DNA of 64,000 nt, taken from Alteromonas australica. Lineage in GTDB: Bacteria > Pseudomonadota > Gammaproteobacteria > Enterobacterales > Alteromonadaceae. Both the position numbers and the translations under genes were made by a program. The stretch covers positions 310,001 through 374,000 of the forward strand of contig NZ_CP008849.1 in assembly GCF_000730385.1 (NCBI RefSeq). The letters run 5' to 3'. Under the pieces are notes generated by a model that was not told the DNA's origin, searched no databases, and worked only from the letters and a program-made list of their open reading frames with translations. Positions 45,359 to 55,052 of the stretch are shown in pieces; position 1 is the stretch's first letter; each line of letters starts with the position of its first letter.

Positions 45359-45574
45359 ATGAAAATCAAAAATAGTATTAGAAAGTCAGTTACTTCTTTA
45401 ATTGCCTTTTTTTATCTGGTGGTAGGTTCACCCGTTAGTTATGCGCACCCGGGTCATCAAGGCGATCATTCACTACTTTTGGGATCGCTGGTGTCAACAA
45501 TCGTGCTTGTCACCGTTGCGCTGTTTATTTATCGAGCTAGAGCAAGTAGGCCCTATCAACGGGTAAAACAGTAA
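45359..45574 (+). CDS. Small membrane protein in hydrogenase cluster
   Basis: A 71-aa protein from ATG 45359, with GAGG before it; an in-frame TTG at 45347 is possible. It has a signal-like segment, an AHPGHQGDHSLLLG stretch near residues 29-42, and one more membrane helix. The AHPGH motif recalls the start of HupE/UreJ nickel permeases, but the rest of such a permease is missing, so it is either a small family of its own or a trimmed form. The stop overlaps hypC by one base. Confidence 0.65.
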   Translation: MKIKNSIRKSVTSLIAFFYLVVGSPVSYAHPGHQGDHSLLLGSLVSTIVLVTVALFIYRARASRPYQRVKQ

Positions 45575-45801
45575 TGTGTCTCGCTATCCCCATGAAAGTC
45601 ATTGCAATTAAAGGCTTTAACGCAACGTGTGAAGCGAAAGGTGTCTCTCGCGAGGTGAGTTTACATTTAGTGCAAGGGCTAGAGGTCAAAGTTGGCGACT
45701 ATGTGATGGTACATGTTGGTTATGCTCTCCAAGTGATCACCTATGATGAAGCGCAGGTGACATGGGAGATGCTCGATCAGGTCATTGCTTACGATGCATG
45801 A
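45574..45801 (+). CDS. hypC: Hydrogenase maturation chaperone HypC
   Basis: A 75-aa protein starting MCLAIPMKV with the essential N-terminal Cys2. The small OB-like fold with VKVGDYVMVHVGYALQ is typical. HypC holds the Fe(CN)2CO unit with HypD and passes it to the large subunit. It starts on the last base of the stop before it and overlaps hypA by eight bases. Confidence 0.95.
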   Translation: MCLAIPMKVIAIKGFNATCEAKGVSREVSLHLVQGLEVKVGDYVMVHVGYALQVITYDEAQVTWEMLDQVIAYDA

Positions 45802-46180
45802 AATTAGTCTTTGCTATAGCTTGCTTGACACAGTCGCTGTTCACCAGCGAGCAAACATGAATAAGTCTGTCAGTCTGGTTCACGTCAAAGTCGGCCCACT
45901 GTCAGGTGTTGAGCCTGACTTGCTGCACCATGCGTTCTTGGCGTGTAGAACTCACACCATTGGCGATCAGGCAACGCTTAGAATTGACACAAGCGCTATC
46001 AAGATACGCTGTAAATTGTGTGGCGAATTCAGCCGAGTTTCGGTGAATAGCATCCTATGTGCAAGTTGCGGTGCTTGGCAAACCGACCTCATTGAGGGCG
46101 ATGAATTTATATTGCAACGAATAGAGTTTATCGCACCTGACAATTTTACAGAATCAAAGGAGAGAAAACATGTGCGGTAA
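45794..46180 (+). CDS. hypA: Nickel metallochaperone HypA
   Basis: A 128-aa protein starting MHEISLCYSLL, whose His2 binds nickel; ATG 45794 is chosen for this reason. A zinc site is formed by CKLC near residue 73 and CASC near 91. It delivers nickel with HypB. It overlaps hypC and, by 11 bases, hypB. Confidence 0.94.
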   Translation: MHEISLCYSLLDTVAVHQRANMNKSVSLVHVKVGPLSGVEPDLLHHAFLACRTHTIGDQATLRIDTSAIKIRCKLCGEFSRVSVNSILCASCGAWQTDLIEGDEFILQRIEFIAPDNFTESKERKHVR

Positions 46181-46916
46181 CTGTGGTTGCGAAACGCAAG
46201 TAAAATCAGAGAAAACTGACAAGCCATCAGCAAATATCGTTGAGGTTCACGCAAATTTAAAAAGCAACAATGACAGCCAAGCGATAGCAAACCGTGCTTT
46301 ATTTGACGCACATAATGTACTAGTGATTAATTTGATGTCATCCCCAGGCAGTGGAAAAACCCGGCTACTCGAAGAAACGATACGTGCGCTTAAGTCGCAA
46401 TACGCGATGGCGGTGATTGAAGGCGACCTCGAAACTGAAAATGACGCAAATAGAATTAGACGTCATGGTGTGCAGGCGGAGCAAATCGCCACGGGCCAAG
46501 GGTGTCACTTGGACGCCAGTATGGTGCAAAAGGTACTTGGAAGATTTAGCTTACAAAAACTAGACGTTTTGTTTATAGAGAATGTTGGCAATTTGATTTG
46601 TCCAGCGTGTTTTGATTTAGGACAGCACTTAAACATTATTTTGCTGTCCGTGCCAGAAGGTGATGATAAGCCTGAAAAGTACCCAGTGATGTTTCGTGCC
46701 GCGGACGTCATGCTTATTTCTAAGACCGATTACTTGCAATTTCACGATGAATTCAATGTACCCCGCGCGATTGAATCATTTCGTAAAGTGGGCAACGATG
46801 CGCCCGTTCTCGAAGTGTCTTCATTGAAAAGTCAACATCTAGAGCGTTGGTTTTCTTATTTTACGCACGCCATTACAGCTCATCAGTCTCAGTCGTTACA
46901 AAATAGCGGAGTCTAA
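46170..46916 (+). CDS. hypB: Nickel-insertion GTPase HypB
   Basis: A 248-aa GTPase. The N-terminus MCGNCGCE is the high-affinity nickel site (CXXCXC). Walker A is SSPGSGKTRLL near residue 53; DLETENDANRI, ENVGNLICPACFDLG (with the G-domain metal Cys) and SKTDYL follow. There is no long His-rich stretch, so nickel storage is not expected. Confidence 0.95.
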   Translation: MCGNCGCETQVKSEKTDKPSANIVEVHANLKSNNDSQAIANRALFDAHNVLVINLMSSPGSGKTRLLEETIRALKSQYAMAVIEGDLETENDANRIRRHGVQAEQIATGQGCHLDASMVQKVLGRFSLQKLDVLFIENVGNLICPACFDLGQHLNIILLSVPEGDDKPEKYPVMFRAADVMLISKTDYLQFHDEFNVPRAIESFRKVGNDAPVLEVSSLKSQHLERWFSYFTHAITAHQSQSLQNSGV

Positions 46917-46922
46917 AGTCTT

Positions 46923-48056
46923 ATGTACAGTGTTGAATCGTTGCTAAGAGACATTAAGAATACCTCGCTTTCAAAACCGTTTCGTATTCTTAATGTTTGC
47001 GGTGGCCATGAGCGTGCGATTACGCGCGCTGGATTTAGAACGTTGTTTCAGCACAATATTCATCTGATACCTGGGCCAGGGTGCCCCGTTTGTATTTGCC
47101 CCGAAGAGGATATTGCATACGCGATACACTTAGCCATTAACGAAAATGTCGTTATCGTTAGTTTTGGTGACATGCTCCGCGTCCCAGTCGAACACGAAAT
47201 GGGTGGCTGTAGCTCATTGATAGACGCAAAAAATCAAGGGGCCGATATCCGTCCGATATCTTCTCCTCAAGAAGCGGTATCTATAGCATTGGAAGAACCT
47301 CGTAAGGTTATTGTGTTTTTTGCTGTTGGTTTTGAAACGACTATGGCACCGATTGCAGCAACACTGCTTAATGATTTACCCAATAACTTTAAAGTTTTAT
47401 TGTCTGGACGACTTACTTGGCCAGCAGTTGCCCATGTGCTTGAGAGTCAACCGAATACTTTTGATGCACTGATTGCGCCAGGCCACGTTGCGACAATTAT
47501 GGGTAGTGAAGAATGGCAGTTTGCAATCGACCATCATAATTTGCCTGTCAGTATTGCTGGTTTTCATCCAGAAAGTTTGCTGTTGTCGCTCCAAACGCTG
47601 CTCGGTAATTGTTCAAATAAAGTCGTCACACTGAGTAACCGCTATCCCGAAGTGGTAAAGCAAAACGGCAATGCAGCAGCTAAAGCAATAATCAATAAAG
47701 CGTTCACTATCGTTGACGCACATTGGCGAGGAATTGGTGTTATTCCTGGTTCTGGATTTTCCTTTGCTTCGAGACTATCGCACCTAGACGCCACAAACGA
47801 TTATGCGCCAGTCGATTTCCCTTCGCAATGTGCGCAAAACGTTCCTGAAACCACATCGCCCTGTGAAAAAGTGATCCTCGGAAAAATGGCACCTGATGCG
47901 TGCCCGTTTTTTGGTCAGGAATGCAAACCAGCATCCCCTAAAGGCGCATGTATGGTGTCTGATGAGGGGGCTTGCCGAATTTGGTATAGCTCTGGTGAGC
48001 GCTCGATAACAAATGTTATCAAAAAGGGGAATACGCTAAAGGTGGAGATGAAGTGA
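46923..48056 (+). CDS. hypD: Hydrogenase maturation protein HypD
   Basis: A 377-aa Fe-S scaffold. Key motifs are NVCGGHE near residue 25 with its Cys, GPGCPVCICPEEDI near 57, and FFAVGFETTMAP near 142; the C-terminal region has the Cys of DACPFFGQECKPASPKGACMV for the [4Fe-4S] cluster. It assembles Fe(CN)2CO with HypC. The stop overlaps hypF by four bases. Confidence 0.95.
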   Translation: MYSVESLLRDIKNTSLSKPFRILNVCGGHERAITRAGFRTLFQHNIHLIPGPGCPVCICPEEDIAYAIHLAINENVVIVSFGDMLRVPVEHEMGGCSSLIDAKNQGADIRPISSPQEAVSIALEEPRKVIVFFAVGFETTMAPIAATLLNDLPNNFKVLLSGRLTWPAVAHVLESQPNTFDALIAPGHVATIMGSEEWQFAIDHHNLPVSIAGFHPESLLLSLQTLLGNCSNKVVTLSNRYPEVVKQNGNAAAKAIINKAFTIVDAHWRGIGVIPGSGFSFASRLSHLDATNDYAPVDFPSQCAQNVPETTSPCEKVILGKMAPDACPFFGQECKPASPKGACMVSDEGACRIWYSSGERSITNVIKKGNTLKVEMK

Positions 48057-50362
48057 TGACAACTGCCCGCACATATGTTGCCAATACGAATAAGAGTAAA
48101 ACTATCGCCTATGAGTTGAACATTACTGGAGTCATCCAGGGGGTTGGGTTCAGACCGTTAGTTTACTGCTTAGCGTATGAAAAAAGTATTGTTGGTTGGG
48201 TACAAAACGACTGTGGATGTGTGCGAATACACGCTGAAGGCACTGAGCTAGACGTTGAACAATTTGTATTCGACTTACTGAACAATGGGTCGCTAGTTTC
48301 CATATCCTTGCTGGAAAAGAAGCAGGTTAAACTGAGTAATGTAGACTCGTTCACGATAAAAGAAAGCGGTCATGATATAGCGTGCGGGGCGATATCAATC
48401 CCCAAAGATGTCTATTTGTGTGGAGCGTGTAAAGCTGAGTTACTGTCAAATACTAACCGGCGTGGCACTTATAGCTTTATCGCTTGCAGTGAATGTGGTC
48501 CACGATTTTCTATGCTGCGAGCAATGCCATACGACAGAAAGAACATGAGTATGTCAGCATTTCCAATGTGTGAGTTATGTCGTAAAGAATATCAATCGCC
48601 AACTGATAGGCGCTTTCATGCTCAACCAATAAGCTGTCGCGTATGCGGGCCTGAAGTATTTTGTTCAACTGTCGGCGGGCGCGTGGTCTCGCAAGGCGAT
48701 GTTGATGTTGTAGCAACGGTTGTCGCGTATTTGAATCAAGGCAAAATTGTCGCGTTAAAAAGTATAGGCGGTTATCACTTGCTCTGTGACGCACAAAGCA
48801 CTGAAGCGGTAGACCTTTTACGCCAGCGTAAAAATAGACCAGATAAACCTTTCGCGGTCATGCTCCCAGAGCCTCGTGCAGACGAAACAAGTGAGGATTG
48901 GTTAGATAAATGCGTTGCTGTAGACAGTCATCAAAGAGCGCTCTTACTAAGCCCCGTGCGACCCATTTTACTTGCAAAAAAGCAATCGAATGTACCCATT
49001 GCGGATAACGTAGCGCCCATGCTTCGTGATTTGGGGGTGATGTTGCCGTGCAGCGGACTGCATTTACTCATTATGCAGCAATTCAATCGCCCCATGGTGG
49101 CTACGTCAGGAAATATGTACGGTGAACCGATGGTCACATCGACGTCATCTGCACAGCAACACCTTACGATGGTGGCAGACATCTTCGTGCACCATAATCG
49201 AGACATTTTTCACAAACTGGATGATTCTGTGCTGCGAACGCTTAAGTCAGGCACCATTCCAATTCGCCTGGGGCGGGGTATAAGTCCGATAGAATTATCA
49301 TTGCCATATACCGTGCAGGAACCAATGCTTGCTGTTGGCGCGAATCAGAAAAATACAGTCGCAATAGCTTTGAACAATCGACTTATCGTAACACCGCATA
49401 TTGGCGACCTCGATTCTCCGATAATGCAAGCGCACTTTGAAAAATGTATCAGTGACTTTCAAGCTCTCTATCATGTTCATCCACAGCGTATTCTTTGCGA
49501 TAGCCATCCTGGCTATATCAGTTCCCGTTGGGCCAAAGGCAGCGAACTACCGACTACTAAAGTTTTACATCACCACGCTCACGCATCAGCGTGGGCATTA
49601 GCTGCTGAAATATCGACACCAAGCTTAGTTTTCGTGTGGGATGGAACGGGATTAGGCGAGAATGGCGAGATGTGGGGAGGGGAAGTTTTTTGGGGGACGC
49701 CGGGCAATTGGAAACGCGTTGCCTCATTAGCGCCTATGAAGTTGCAAGGCGGCAACAAGGTTCCAAATCAACCATGGCGAAGTGCAGCATCACTAGTGTG
49801 GGGTACTAATTTCACCGGCATTGATTTTAAACCATTTGATCCACAACAATTAAGCTACAACGCATGGCAAAACGAACTCAATTGTCATGTTAGTAGTTCA
49901 ATGGGAAGACTGTTCGACGCGGCGGCATTTGCCTGCTGTGAACAGAGCGAAGTCTCTTATGAAGGGCAGGCGCCCATGATGTTGGAAAGCGTTGCGTCGA
50001 CGCCCTCTAAGGTTATGCCGTTATCGTTGGTCCAGAAAAACGACGAATTTATTCAAATGGATTGGCGAACACTGGTACCGGAACTATTTGATTTCAAAGT
50101 GTCTCCTCAAACTCGTGCTGCAAATTTCCACGCTTCGTTAATTGAAACGGTATGGGAGGTGACCCTACATTGCCGTAAAAAGTTTAATTTTGATCACATT
50201 GGATTGGCAGGAGGCGTCTTCCAAAATCGCATTTTGTGTGACGGAATATCACAACGGTTTTTACAATCAGACATTCCTGTGGTTATTCCAAGTAGTTTGC
50301 CATTAAACGATGCCGCCATAAGCGTTGGGCAAATCCACGAATACTGTTCACGGAGGTCATAA
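48053..50362 (+). CDS. hypF: Carbamoyltransferase HypF
   Basis: A 769-aa enzyme with the complete domain order: acylphosphatase-like (GVIQGVGFRPLVY, near residue 25), two zinc fingers (CGAC near 123, CSECGPRF, CELCRKEY, CRVCGPEV), a YrdC-like domain (KSIGGYHLLCDAQ, near 240) and a Kae1-like domain (VLHHHAHASAWAL near 505 and GLAGGVFQNRIL near 722). It makes the carbamoyl-AMP that gives the cyanide ligands with HypE. Length is normal. Confidence 0.95.
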   Translation: MMTTARTYVANTNKSKTIAYELNITGVIQGVGFRPLVYCLAYEKSIVGWVQNDCGCVRIHAEGTELDVEQFVFDLLNNGSLVSISLLEKKQVKLSNVDSFTIKESGHDIACGAISIPKDVYLCGACKAELLSNTNRRGTYSFIACSECGPRFSMLRAMPYDRKNMSMSAFPMCELCRKEYQSPTDRRFHAQPISCRVCGPEVFCSTVGGRVVSQGDVDVVATVVAYLNQGKIVALKSIGGYHLLCDAQSTEAVDLLRQRKNRPDKPFAVMLPEPRADETSEDWLDKCVAVDSHQRALLLSPVRPILLAKKQSNVPIADNVAPMLRDLGVMLPCSGLHLLIMQQFNRPMVATSGNMYGEPMVTSTSSAQQHLTMVADIFVHHNRDIFHKLDDSVLRTLKSGTIPIRLGRGISPIELSLPYTVQEPMLAVGANQKNTVAIALNNRLIVTPHIGDLDSPIMQAHFEKCISDFQALYHVHPQRILCDSHPGYISSRWAKGSELPTTKVLHHHAHASAWALAAEISTPSLVFVWDGTGLGENGEMWGGEVFWGTPGNWKRVASLAPMKLQGGNKVPNQPWRSAASLVWGTNFTGIDFKPFDPQQLSYNAWQNELNCHVSSSMGRLFDAAAFACCEQSEVSYEGQAPMMLESVASTPSKVMPLSLVQKNDEFIQMDWRTLVPELFDFKVSPQTRAANFHASLIETVWEVTLHCRKKFNFDHIGLAGGVFQNRILCDGISQRFLQSDIPVVIPSSLPLNDAAISVGQIHEYCSRRS

Positions 50363-51414
50363 TGAAAAGCGCAGAGGGCAATAATCATCCATCATCAGAG
50401 CCGTTGGGCACGGAATCTATTCAATTAGCTCAGGGGAACGGCGGAACACTGACAAAAAGGCTCATTGATCATGTTTTTAAAAATAAAGCGAACAAAGATC
50501 TAGATCTGCTTCATGATGCCGCCACAGTAACTTTTGATGGTCCTTATCTGAGTATAACAACGGATAGCTTCGTTGTATCCCCCCCAACATTTCCAGGCGG
50601 CAATGTAGGCGCGTTGAGTGTTTACGGTACCGTCAATGATCTAGCAGTCGTTGGGGCAACACCACGGTACATCAGTACTGCATTTATTATTGAAGAAGGC
50701 TTTTCCCTTTCAACATTGAAACAAATCGTTAATGGAATGCATCAAGCTGCCGCAGAAACGAAGGTCGCCATTGTAACAGGTGATACGAAAGTTGTCCCGA
50801 AAGGCAGTGGTGGCGGCGTTTATATCAATACAACGGGTGTTGGAGACAGCCAAGATGCGCCGATTTGGGATACCAGTCTTATAAAGGCAGGCGATCATGT
50901 ACTGGTTAGTGGTTCTGTAGGTGATCACGGTGCGTGTGTCCTGCTTGCTCGCGAGGACTATGGTTTGCAAGGTCAGCTAAAGTCTGATTGTGGAAGCGTT
51001 GTTCCTCTTATTGATCCAATCAAGCATTTGGAAGGTGTTCGTTTTGTGCGTGACCCAACTCGTGGAGGGTTGTCAGTATTACTCCATGACGTTGCTAATG
51101 AAACAGGCTTCGATATCGAGTTAATTGAAAATAATATTCCGGTGCGACCTGAAGTGGCAAGCGTGTGTGAAATATTAGGCTTTGATCCGTTTGTTTTAGC
51201 GTGTGAGGGACGCATTGTTGCTGTTGTTGCCCCTGACATAAGCGGTAAGGTGCTAGAACACTGGCGGAGCATTCGAAACGGGGAGCAGGCCGAACACATT
51301 GGTGTAATAGTAAAAAACACCGAATCAAAAGGGCGCGTGACCATTGTTACGCCAATGGGAGGAAGACGTTTCATGAATGAACTCGAAGATGAGCCGCTTC
51401 CAAGGATCTGCTGA
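50362..51414 (+). CDS. hypE: Hydrogenase maturation protein HypE
   Basis: A 350-aa PurM-like ATPase. The ATP-binding segment (TTDSFVVSPPTFPGGNVG, near residue 72) and VTGDTKVVPKGSGGG are present. The C-terminus is PRIC, whose last Cys becomes the thiocyanate donor, so it is complete. It is the last gene of the hydrogenase train; a copper-type MerR promoter follows at once. Confidence 0.95.
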   Translation: MKSAEGNNHPSSEPLGTESIQLAQGNGGTLTKRLIDHVFKNKANKDLDLLHDAATVTFDGPYLSITTDSFVVSPPTFPGGNVGALSVYGTVNDLAVVGATPRYISTAFIIEEGFSLSTLKQIVNGMHQAAAETKVAIVTGDTKVVPKGSGGGVYINTTGVGDSQDAPIWDTSLIKAGDHVLVSGSVGDHGACVLLAREDYGLQGQLKSDCGSVVPLIDPIKHLEGVRFVRDPTRGGLSVLLHDVANETGFDIELIENNIPVRPEVASVCEILGFDPFVLACEGRIVAVVAPDISGKVLEHWRSIRNGEQAEHIGVIVKNTESKGRVTIVTPMGGRRFMNELEDEPLPRIC

Positions 51415-51425
51415 AAGAATAGGTG

Positions 51426-51456
51426 TTGACCTGTGAGCAACACATAGGTTTACCCT
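51426..51456 (+). promoter_or_regulatory. MerR/CueR-type promoter with 19-bp spacer
   Basis: TTGACC (51426-51431) and TACCCT (51451-51456) lie 19 bp apart, the long spacing of MerR-activated promoters. A dyad ACCT at 51429 and AGGT at 51446 lies across the spacer, as expected for the operator. It drives the MerR and CopA genes. A 6-bp stem (GTGTTG/CAACAC at 51423 and 51437) overlaps the -35. Confidence 0.6.
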
Positions 51457-51532
51457 AGTAACGTGAGAGTAGAACATAGGATTAAAGGCGTGCTTAACCG
51501 CATATCTATGTTGCTAAAAGAGGAGCGTTAAA

Positions 51533-51943
51533 ATGCGCGTTAAACAAATTGCAGATGCACTAGAGATTAGCGCGGACAGCGTACGGTATTACACGCGCAT
51601 TGGGTTTTTGGTGCCAAGTAAATCGCACAATGGTTACAAGTATTACAGGCCCGCTGATGTGACACGACTACGGTTTATTTTAAGCGCGCGTTCATTAGGT
51701 TTCTCTATCAATGATATTAAGGAAATTCTGTTCACGTCATCACAAACCAACGCGCCATGCCCGACGGTTCGGCGCCTTATTGAACAAAGGTTGAAAGAAA
51801 CTGAACAGCGGTATCAGGACATGCATGAGCTAAGACTGCGCATGCGAAAAGCAATCTCAGAATGGGAAAATACACCGGATCAGCATCCAACGGCCGATAC
51901 GATTTGCCATTTGATTGAAGGTTTCACAGCACTTAAATCATAA
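51533..51943 (+). CDS. MerR-family metal-responsive regulator
   Basis: A 136-aa regulator. The N-terminal winged helix reads MRVKQIADALEISADSVRYYTRIGFL and is followed by a coiled-coil dimer helix. A CPTV motif near residue 79 and a Cys near 123 are candidates for the metal site; the spacing is not that of CueR (CX7C), so the metal is not certain. It is first in the operon with copA, whose promoter it should activate. Confidence 0.85.
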   Translation: MRVKQIADALEISADSVRYYTRIGFLVPSKSHNGYKYYRPADVTRLRFILSARSLGFSINDIKEILFTSSQTNAPCPTVRRLIEQRLKETEQRYQDMHELRLRMRKAISEWENTPDQHPTADTICHLIEGFTALKS

Positions 51944-51967
51944 CATTATTTAGAGAGGGAGTGGCTC

Positions 51968-54316
51968 ATGAATTCAAAAACTGACGATGCGAAAATTCAT
52001 TCGTGTTGTGGCGGTGACAAAAAAGTATCAACCGCTAGTAAGGCGGTCGAGAGCGAAACACATACTGAGCAAGTCTCTGCGTCTTCGGGTGAGCTACAAC
52101 TCAATATCCAAGGTGCAAGTTGCGCCAGTTGTGTGTCTAAAATTGAAGCGGCCTTAAAACAGGTCTCGGGTGTCACCAATGCTGAGATGAATTTTGCTGA
52201 ACGCTCGGTGTTGGTGTTGGGCAGTTCATCCTCCCACGCATTGATTAAGGCGGTAGAGCAAGCTGGGTATAACGCAACATTAGCGAATACGGATTCAGAT
52301 GAGGCTGCCATTGAAGAAAAGGAACAGGCGGACTGGGCATATTATAAAAAACTAATGCGAGACATGGTCATTGCATTATCTCTGGGTGTGCCACTGATGC
52401 TTTATGGCTTGGTGACGGGGGAAATGAGCGTCAACACGACCACTGAGCGGATCGTGTGGTTGATTGTAGGGATCATGACATTGGGTGTTATGGTGTTTTC
52501 TGGTCGGCATTTTTATGTAGGTGCTTGGAACTCCTTTAAAAATCACGCCGCGAACATGGATACTTTGATTGCATTGGGGACAGGAACAGCCTGGTTGTAC
52601 TCTATGGTCGTTGTGTTTTTCCCCGGATATGTGCCTGAAATGGCGCGGCATGTCTATTTTGAAGCAACAGCCATGATAATTGGTCTCATTAATTTAGGCT
52701 TAGCGCTTGAGATAAAAGCACGCGGTAAAACGTCCGAGGCAATTAAACGACTGATTGGTTTACAAGCCAAAACAGCTCGCGTCATTCGTGATGGGCATGA
52801 TATAGATATTCCGATTGAAGATGTTCTGCTAAATGATCTTATCCGGGTTCGCCCTGGGGAACGAATCTCTGTTGATGGCTTAGTTGTCGAGGGCCAGACA
52901 AGTATTGATGAATCAATGCTAACGGGTGAACCCATGCCCATAGAAAAACGAAAAGACGATGAGGTCGTTGCCGGCACGATAAACAAATCAGGCTCTATCG
53001 TCTTTCGAGCAGAGCGCGTGGGAAAAGATACCGCGCTTGCTCAAATTATTAACATGGTAAAACGCGCACAAAATTCTAAACCGCCTATTGGTCGATTAGC
53101 GGATATGATTTCCGCCTATTTTGTACCGGTCGTCATGATCATTGCCGTGATCAGTGCGCTGGCCTGGCTGAATTATGGTCCATCTCCTGAAGTAGCTTTT
53201 GCAATCGTTTCTGCGACCACAGTACTGATTATTGCCTGCCCTTGCGCCTTGGGTTTGGCCACACCGATGTCGGTGATGGTCGGTGTGGGAAAGGCGGCTG
53301 AAGCGGGGGTTCTTATCCGAAACGGCGAAGCGCTGCAATCTGCATCAAAAATAACCACTATGGTTCTAGATAAAACAGGCACTATTACTGAGGGGGCCCC
53401 TAAAGTAACAGATGTCGTTATAGCTTCAGATCATAGTCACAACGATGTGCTTTCTTTGGCGGCTAGCCTTGAGTCTGGTTCTGAGCATCCACTTGCCATG
53501 GCGATCGTTGAATCTGCAAAGGAGCAAGGTGTGCCGATCCATTCCGTTACTGATTTTCAGTCCATTGCGGGGAAGGGGGTTGAAGCCATGCTAAATTCTC
53601 AACGCCTGCTATTTGGAAATGAAAAATTGATGATAGACCAAGGGATCGAGCTTCATCATTACATCGACAAAGCGCAGAGGTTAGCAGCGGATGCAAAGAC
53701 CCCTATGTATTTTGCTATTGATTCTACATTAGTTGCCGTAATTGCCGTCGCTGACCCAATAAAATCTGACTCAATAGATGCGATAAAGCGGCTACAGCAT
53801 AACGGGATACGAGTTGTGATGTTAACCGGGGATAATCGACTGACCGCAAAAGCCGTCGCCCGAAAAGCGGGGATTGCAGATTATGTTGCCGAAGTGATGC
53901 CGGAAGATAAGGCAAACAAAATACTTGAGCTTCAACGTGAAGGCGAAATTGTGGGTATGACAGGTGATGGCATAAATGACGCACCGGCCCTTGCTCATGC
54001 CAACGTCGGCTTTGCGATTGGGACTGGGACTGATGTAGCGATAGAAAGTGCGGATATAACGTTGATGCGCGGCTCCCTACATGGGTTAGCGGATGCAATT
54101 GCCGTGAGCAAAGCAACACTGCGTAACATCAAGCAAAACCTCTTAGGCGCATTTATTTATAATGTCGCCGGAATACCATTTGCGGCAGGCGTCTTTTATC
54201 CATTCTTAGGGATACTGCTTAACCCAGTCATTGCTGGTGCAGCGATGGCATTCTCATCACTAACGGTGGTGACCAATGCTAACCGATTACGTCTATTTAA
54301 AGCGAAAGAGCACTAG
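51968..54316 (+). CDS. copA: P1B-type copper-translocating ATPase CopA
   Basis: A 782-aa membrane pump. A Cys-rich start (SCCGGDKK near residue 12) precedes one HMA domain with GASCASC (48-54). Eight membrane segments, the phosphatase motif TGEP, the ion-site CPC ([11 protein letters not shown] near 423), the phosphorylation site DKTGTI (near 467), HP locus (SEHPLAMA) and [10 protein letters not shown] hinge are all present. The CPC plus the HMA motif marks a Cu(I)/Ag(I) exporter of the P1B-1 group. It follows the MerR gene by 24 bases. Confidence 0.94.
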   Translation: MNSKTDDAKIHSCCGGDKKVSTASKAVESETHTEQVSASSGELQLNIQGASCASCVSKIEAALKQVSGVTNAEMNFAERSVLVLGSSSSHALIKAVEQAGYNATLANTDSDEAAIEEKEQADWAYYKKLMRDMVIALSLGVPLMLYGLVTGEMSVNTTTERIVWLIVGIMTLGVMVFSGRHFYVGAWNSFKNHAANMDTLIALGTGTAWLYSMVVVFFPGYVPEMARHVYFEATAMIIGLINLGLALEIKARGKTSEAIKRLIGLQAKTARVIRDGHDIDIPIEDVLLNDLIRVRPGERISVDGLVVEGQTSIDESMLTGEPMPIEKRKDDEVVAGTINKSGSIVFRAERVGKDTALAQIINMVKRAQNSKPPIGRLADMISAYFVPVVMIIAVISALAWLNYGPSPEVAFAIVSATTVLIIACPCALGLATPMSVMVGVGKAAEAGVLIRNGEALQSASKITTMVLDKTGTITEGAPKVTDVVIASDHSHNDVLSLAASLESGSEHPLAMAIVESAKEQGVPIHSVTDFQSIAGKGVEAMLNSQRLLFGNEKLMIDQGIELHHYIDKAQRLAADAKTPMYFAIDSTLVAVIAVADPIKSDSIDAIKRLQHNGIRVVMLTGDNRLTAKAVARKAGIADYVAEVMPEDKANKILELQREGEIVGMTGDGINDAPALAHANVGFAIGTGTDVAIESADITLMRGSLHGLADAIAVSKATLRNIKQNLLGAFIYNVAGIPFAAGVFYPFLGILLNPVIAGAAMAFSSLTVVTNANRLRLFKAKEH

Positions 54317-54325
54317 GAGAAGACA

Positions 54326-54682
54326 ATGATGATATGGATTAATTTAGCAGGGCTTATCCTGATTGGGCTTATTGTTTGGTGGTTTTGGCTTTACAAAGCA
54401 CAATCAACCCAGATAAAAGACGGCAGTATCAAAGTCCTTGTAAAAGACGGCGTGTATCAGCCTGCCAATATCACGGTGCCGGCGCATCAGTCCGTTCAGC
54501 TTATGTTCGTCAGAGAAGATGCAACGCCCTGTGCAGAAACGTTATTGATCCCGGAGTTGGATATCAATGAAACATTAGCGCTTAACAAGCGAGTGACGGT
54601 CACTATTCCTGCTTCCAGTGCCGGCGTTTACCCATTTCATTGTCAGATGCAAATGTATCGTGGCACGTTGGTGATCAAGTGA
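54326..54682 (+). CDS. Membrane-anchored cupredoxin-domain protein
   Basis: A 118-aa protein with one N-terminal membrane helix (6-24) and a cupredoxin fold. Copper ligands fit: Cys in PCAETLL, His in YPFHCQMQMY, Met nearby. It lies 9 bases after copA and could accept exported Cu(I) at the periplasmic face. Confidence 0.8.
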   Translation: MMIWINLAGLILIGLIVWWFWLYKAQSTQIKDGSIKVLVKDGVYQPANITVPAHQSVQLMFVREDATPCAETLLIPELDINETLALNKRVTVTIPASSAGVYPFHCQMQMYRGTLVIK

Positions 54683-54728
54683 TTAAACGCTTTTTATTAA
54701 CGTAAAAGATACCAAAGCGAGGTGTATT

Positions 54729-55052
54729 ATGAATAAACAAAAAGCCCCCTTTTGGCGCACACCCAGTGGTTGGTCTGCCATAGGCCTTATTACCGCCGCG
54801 AGCTACTTCTTGCTGGTTGAGCATGGTGAGCATGTGTTTAGGTATTTACCTTACTTGATCTTGTTGTTGTGCCCTGTCATGCACATTTTTATGCACGGCA
54901 GTCATGGCAAAGGACATGAAACACATGATCACACCGAAAAGACATTTAAAGAACAAACCGAGGACAATGAGCAATATCGAAAAGGCTATATCGAAGGGTT
55001 AGAGCAGGCCCGTAAAGGAAAACATAAAACGGAGAATAATAATGCACGGTGA
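54729..55052 (+). CDS. DUF2933 membrane protein
   Basis: A 107-aa protein. Two hydrophobic segments (about 16-30 and 38-55), the second ending LLLCPVMHIFMHGSHG with His and Met, are typical of DUF2933, which is found in copper clusters. The rest is a charged His-rich tail. The gene overlaps the next by 11 bases. Confidence 0.82.
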   Translation: MNKQKAPFWRTPSGWSAIGLITAASYFLLVEHGEHVFRYLPYLILLLCPVMHIFMHGSHGKGHETHDHTEKTFKEQTEDNEQYRKGYIEGLEQARKGKHKTENNNAR

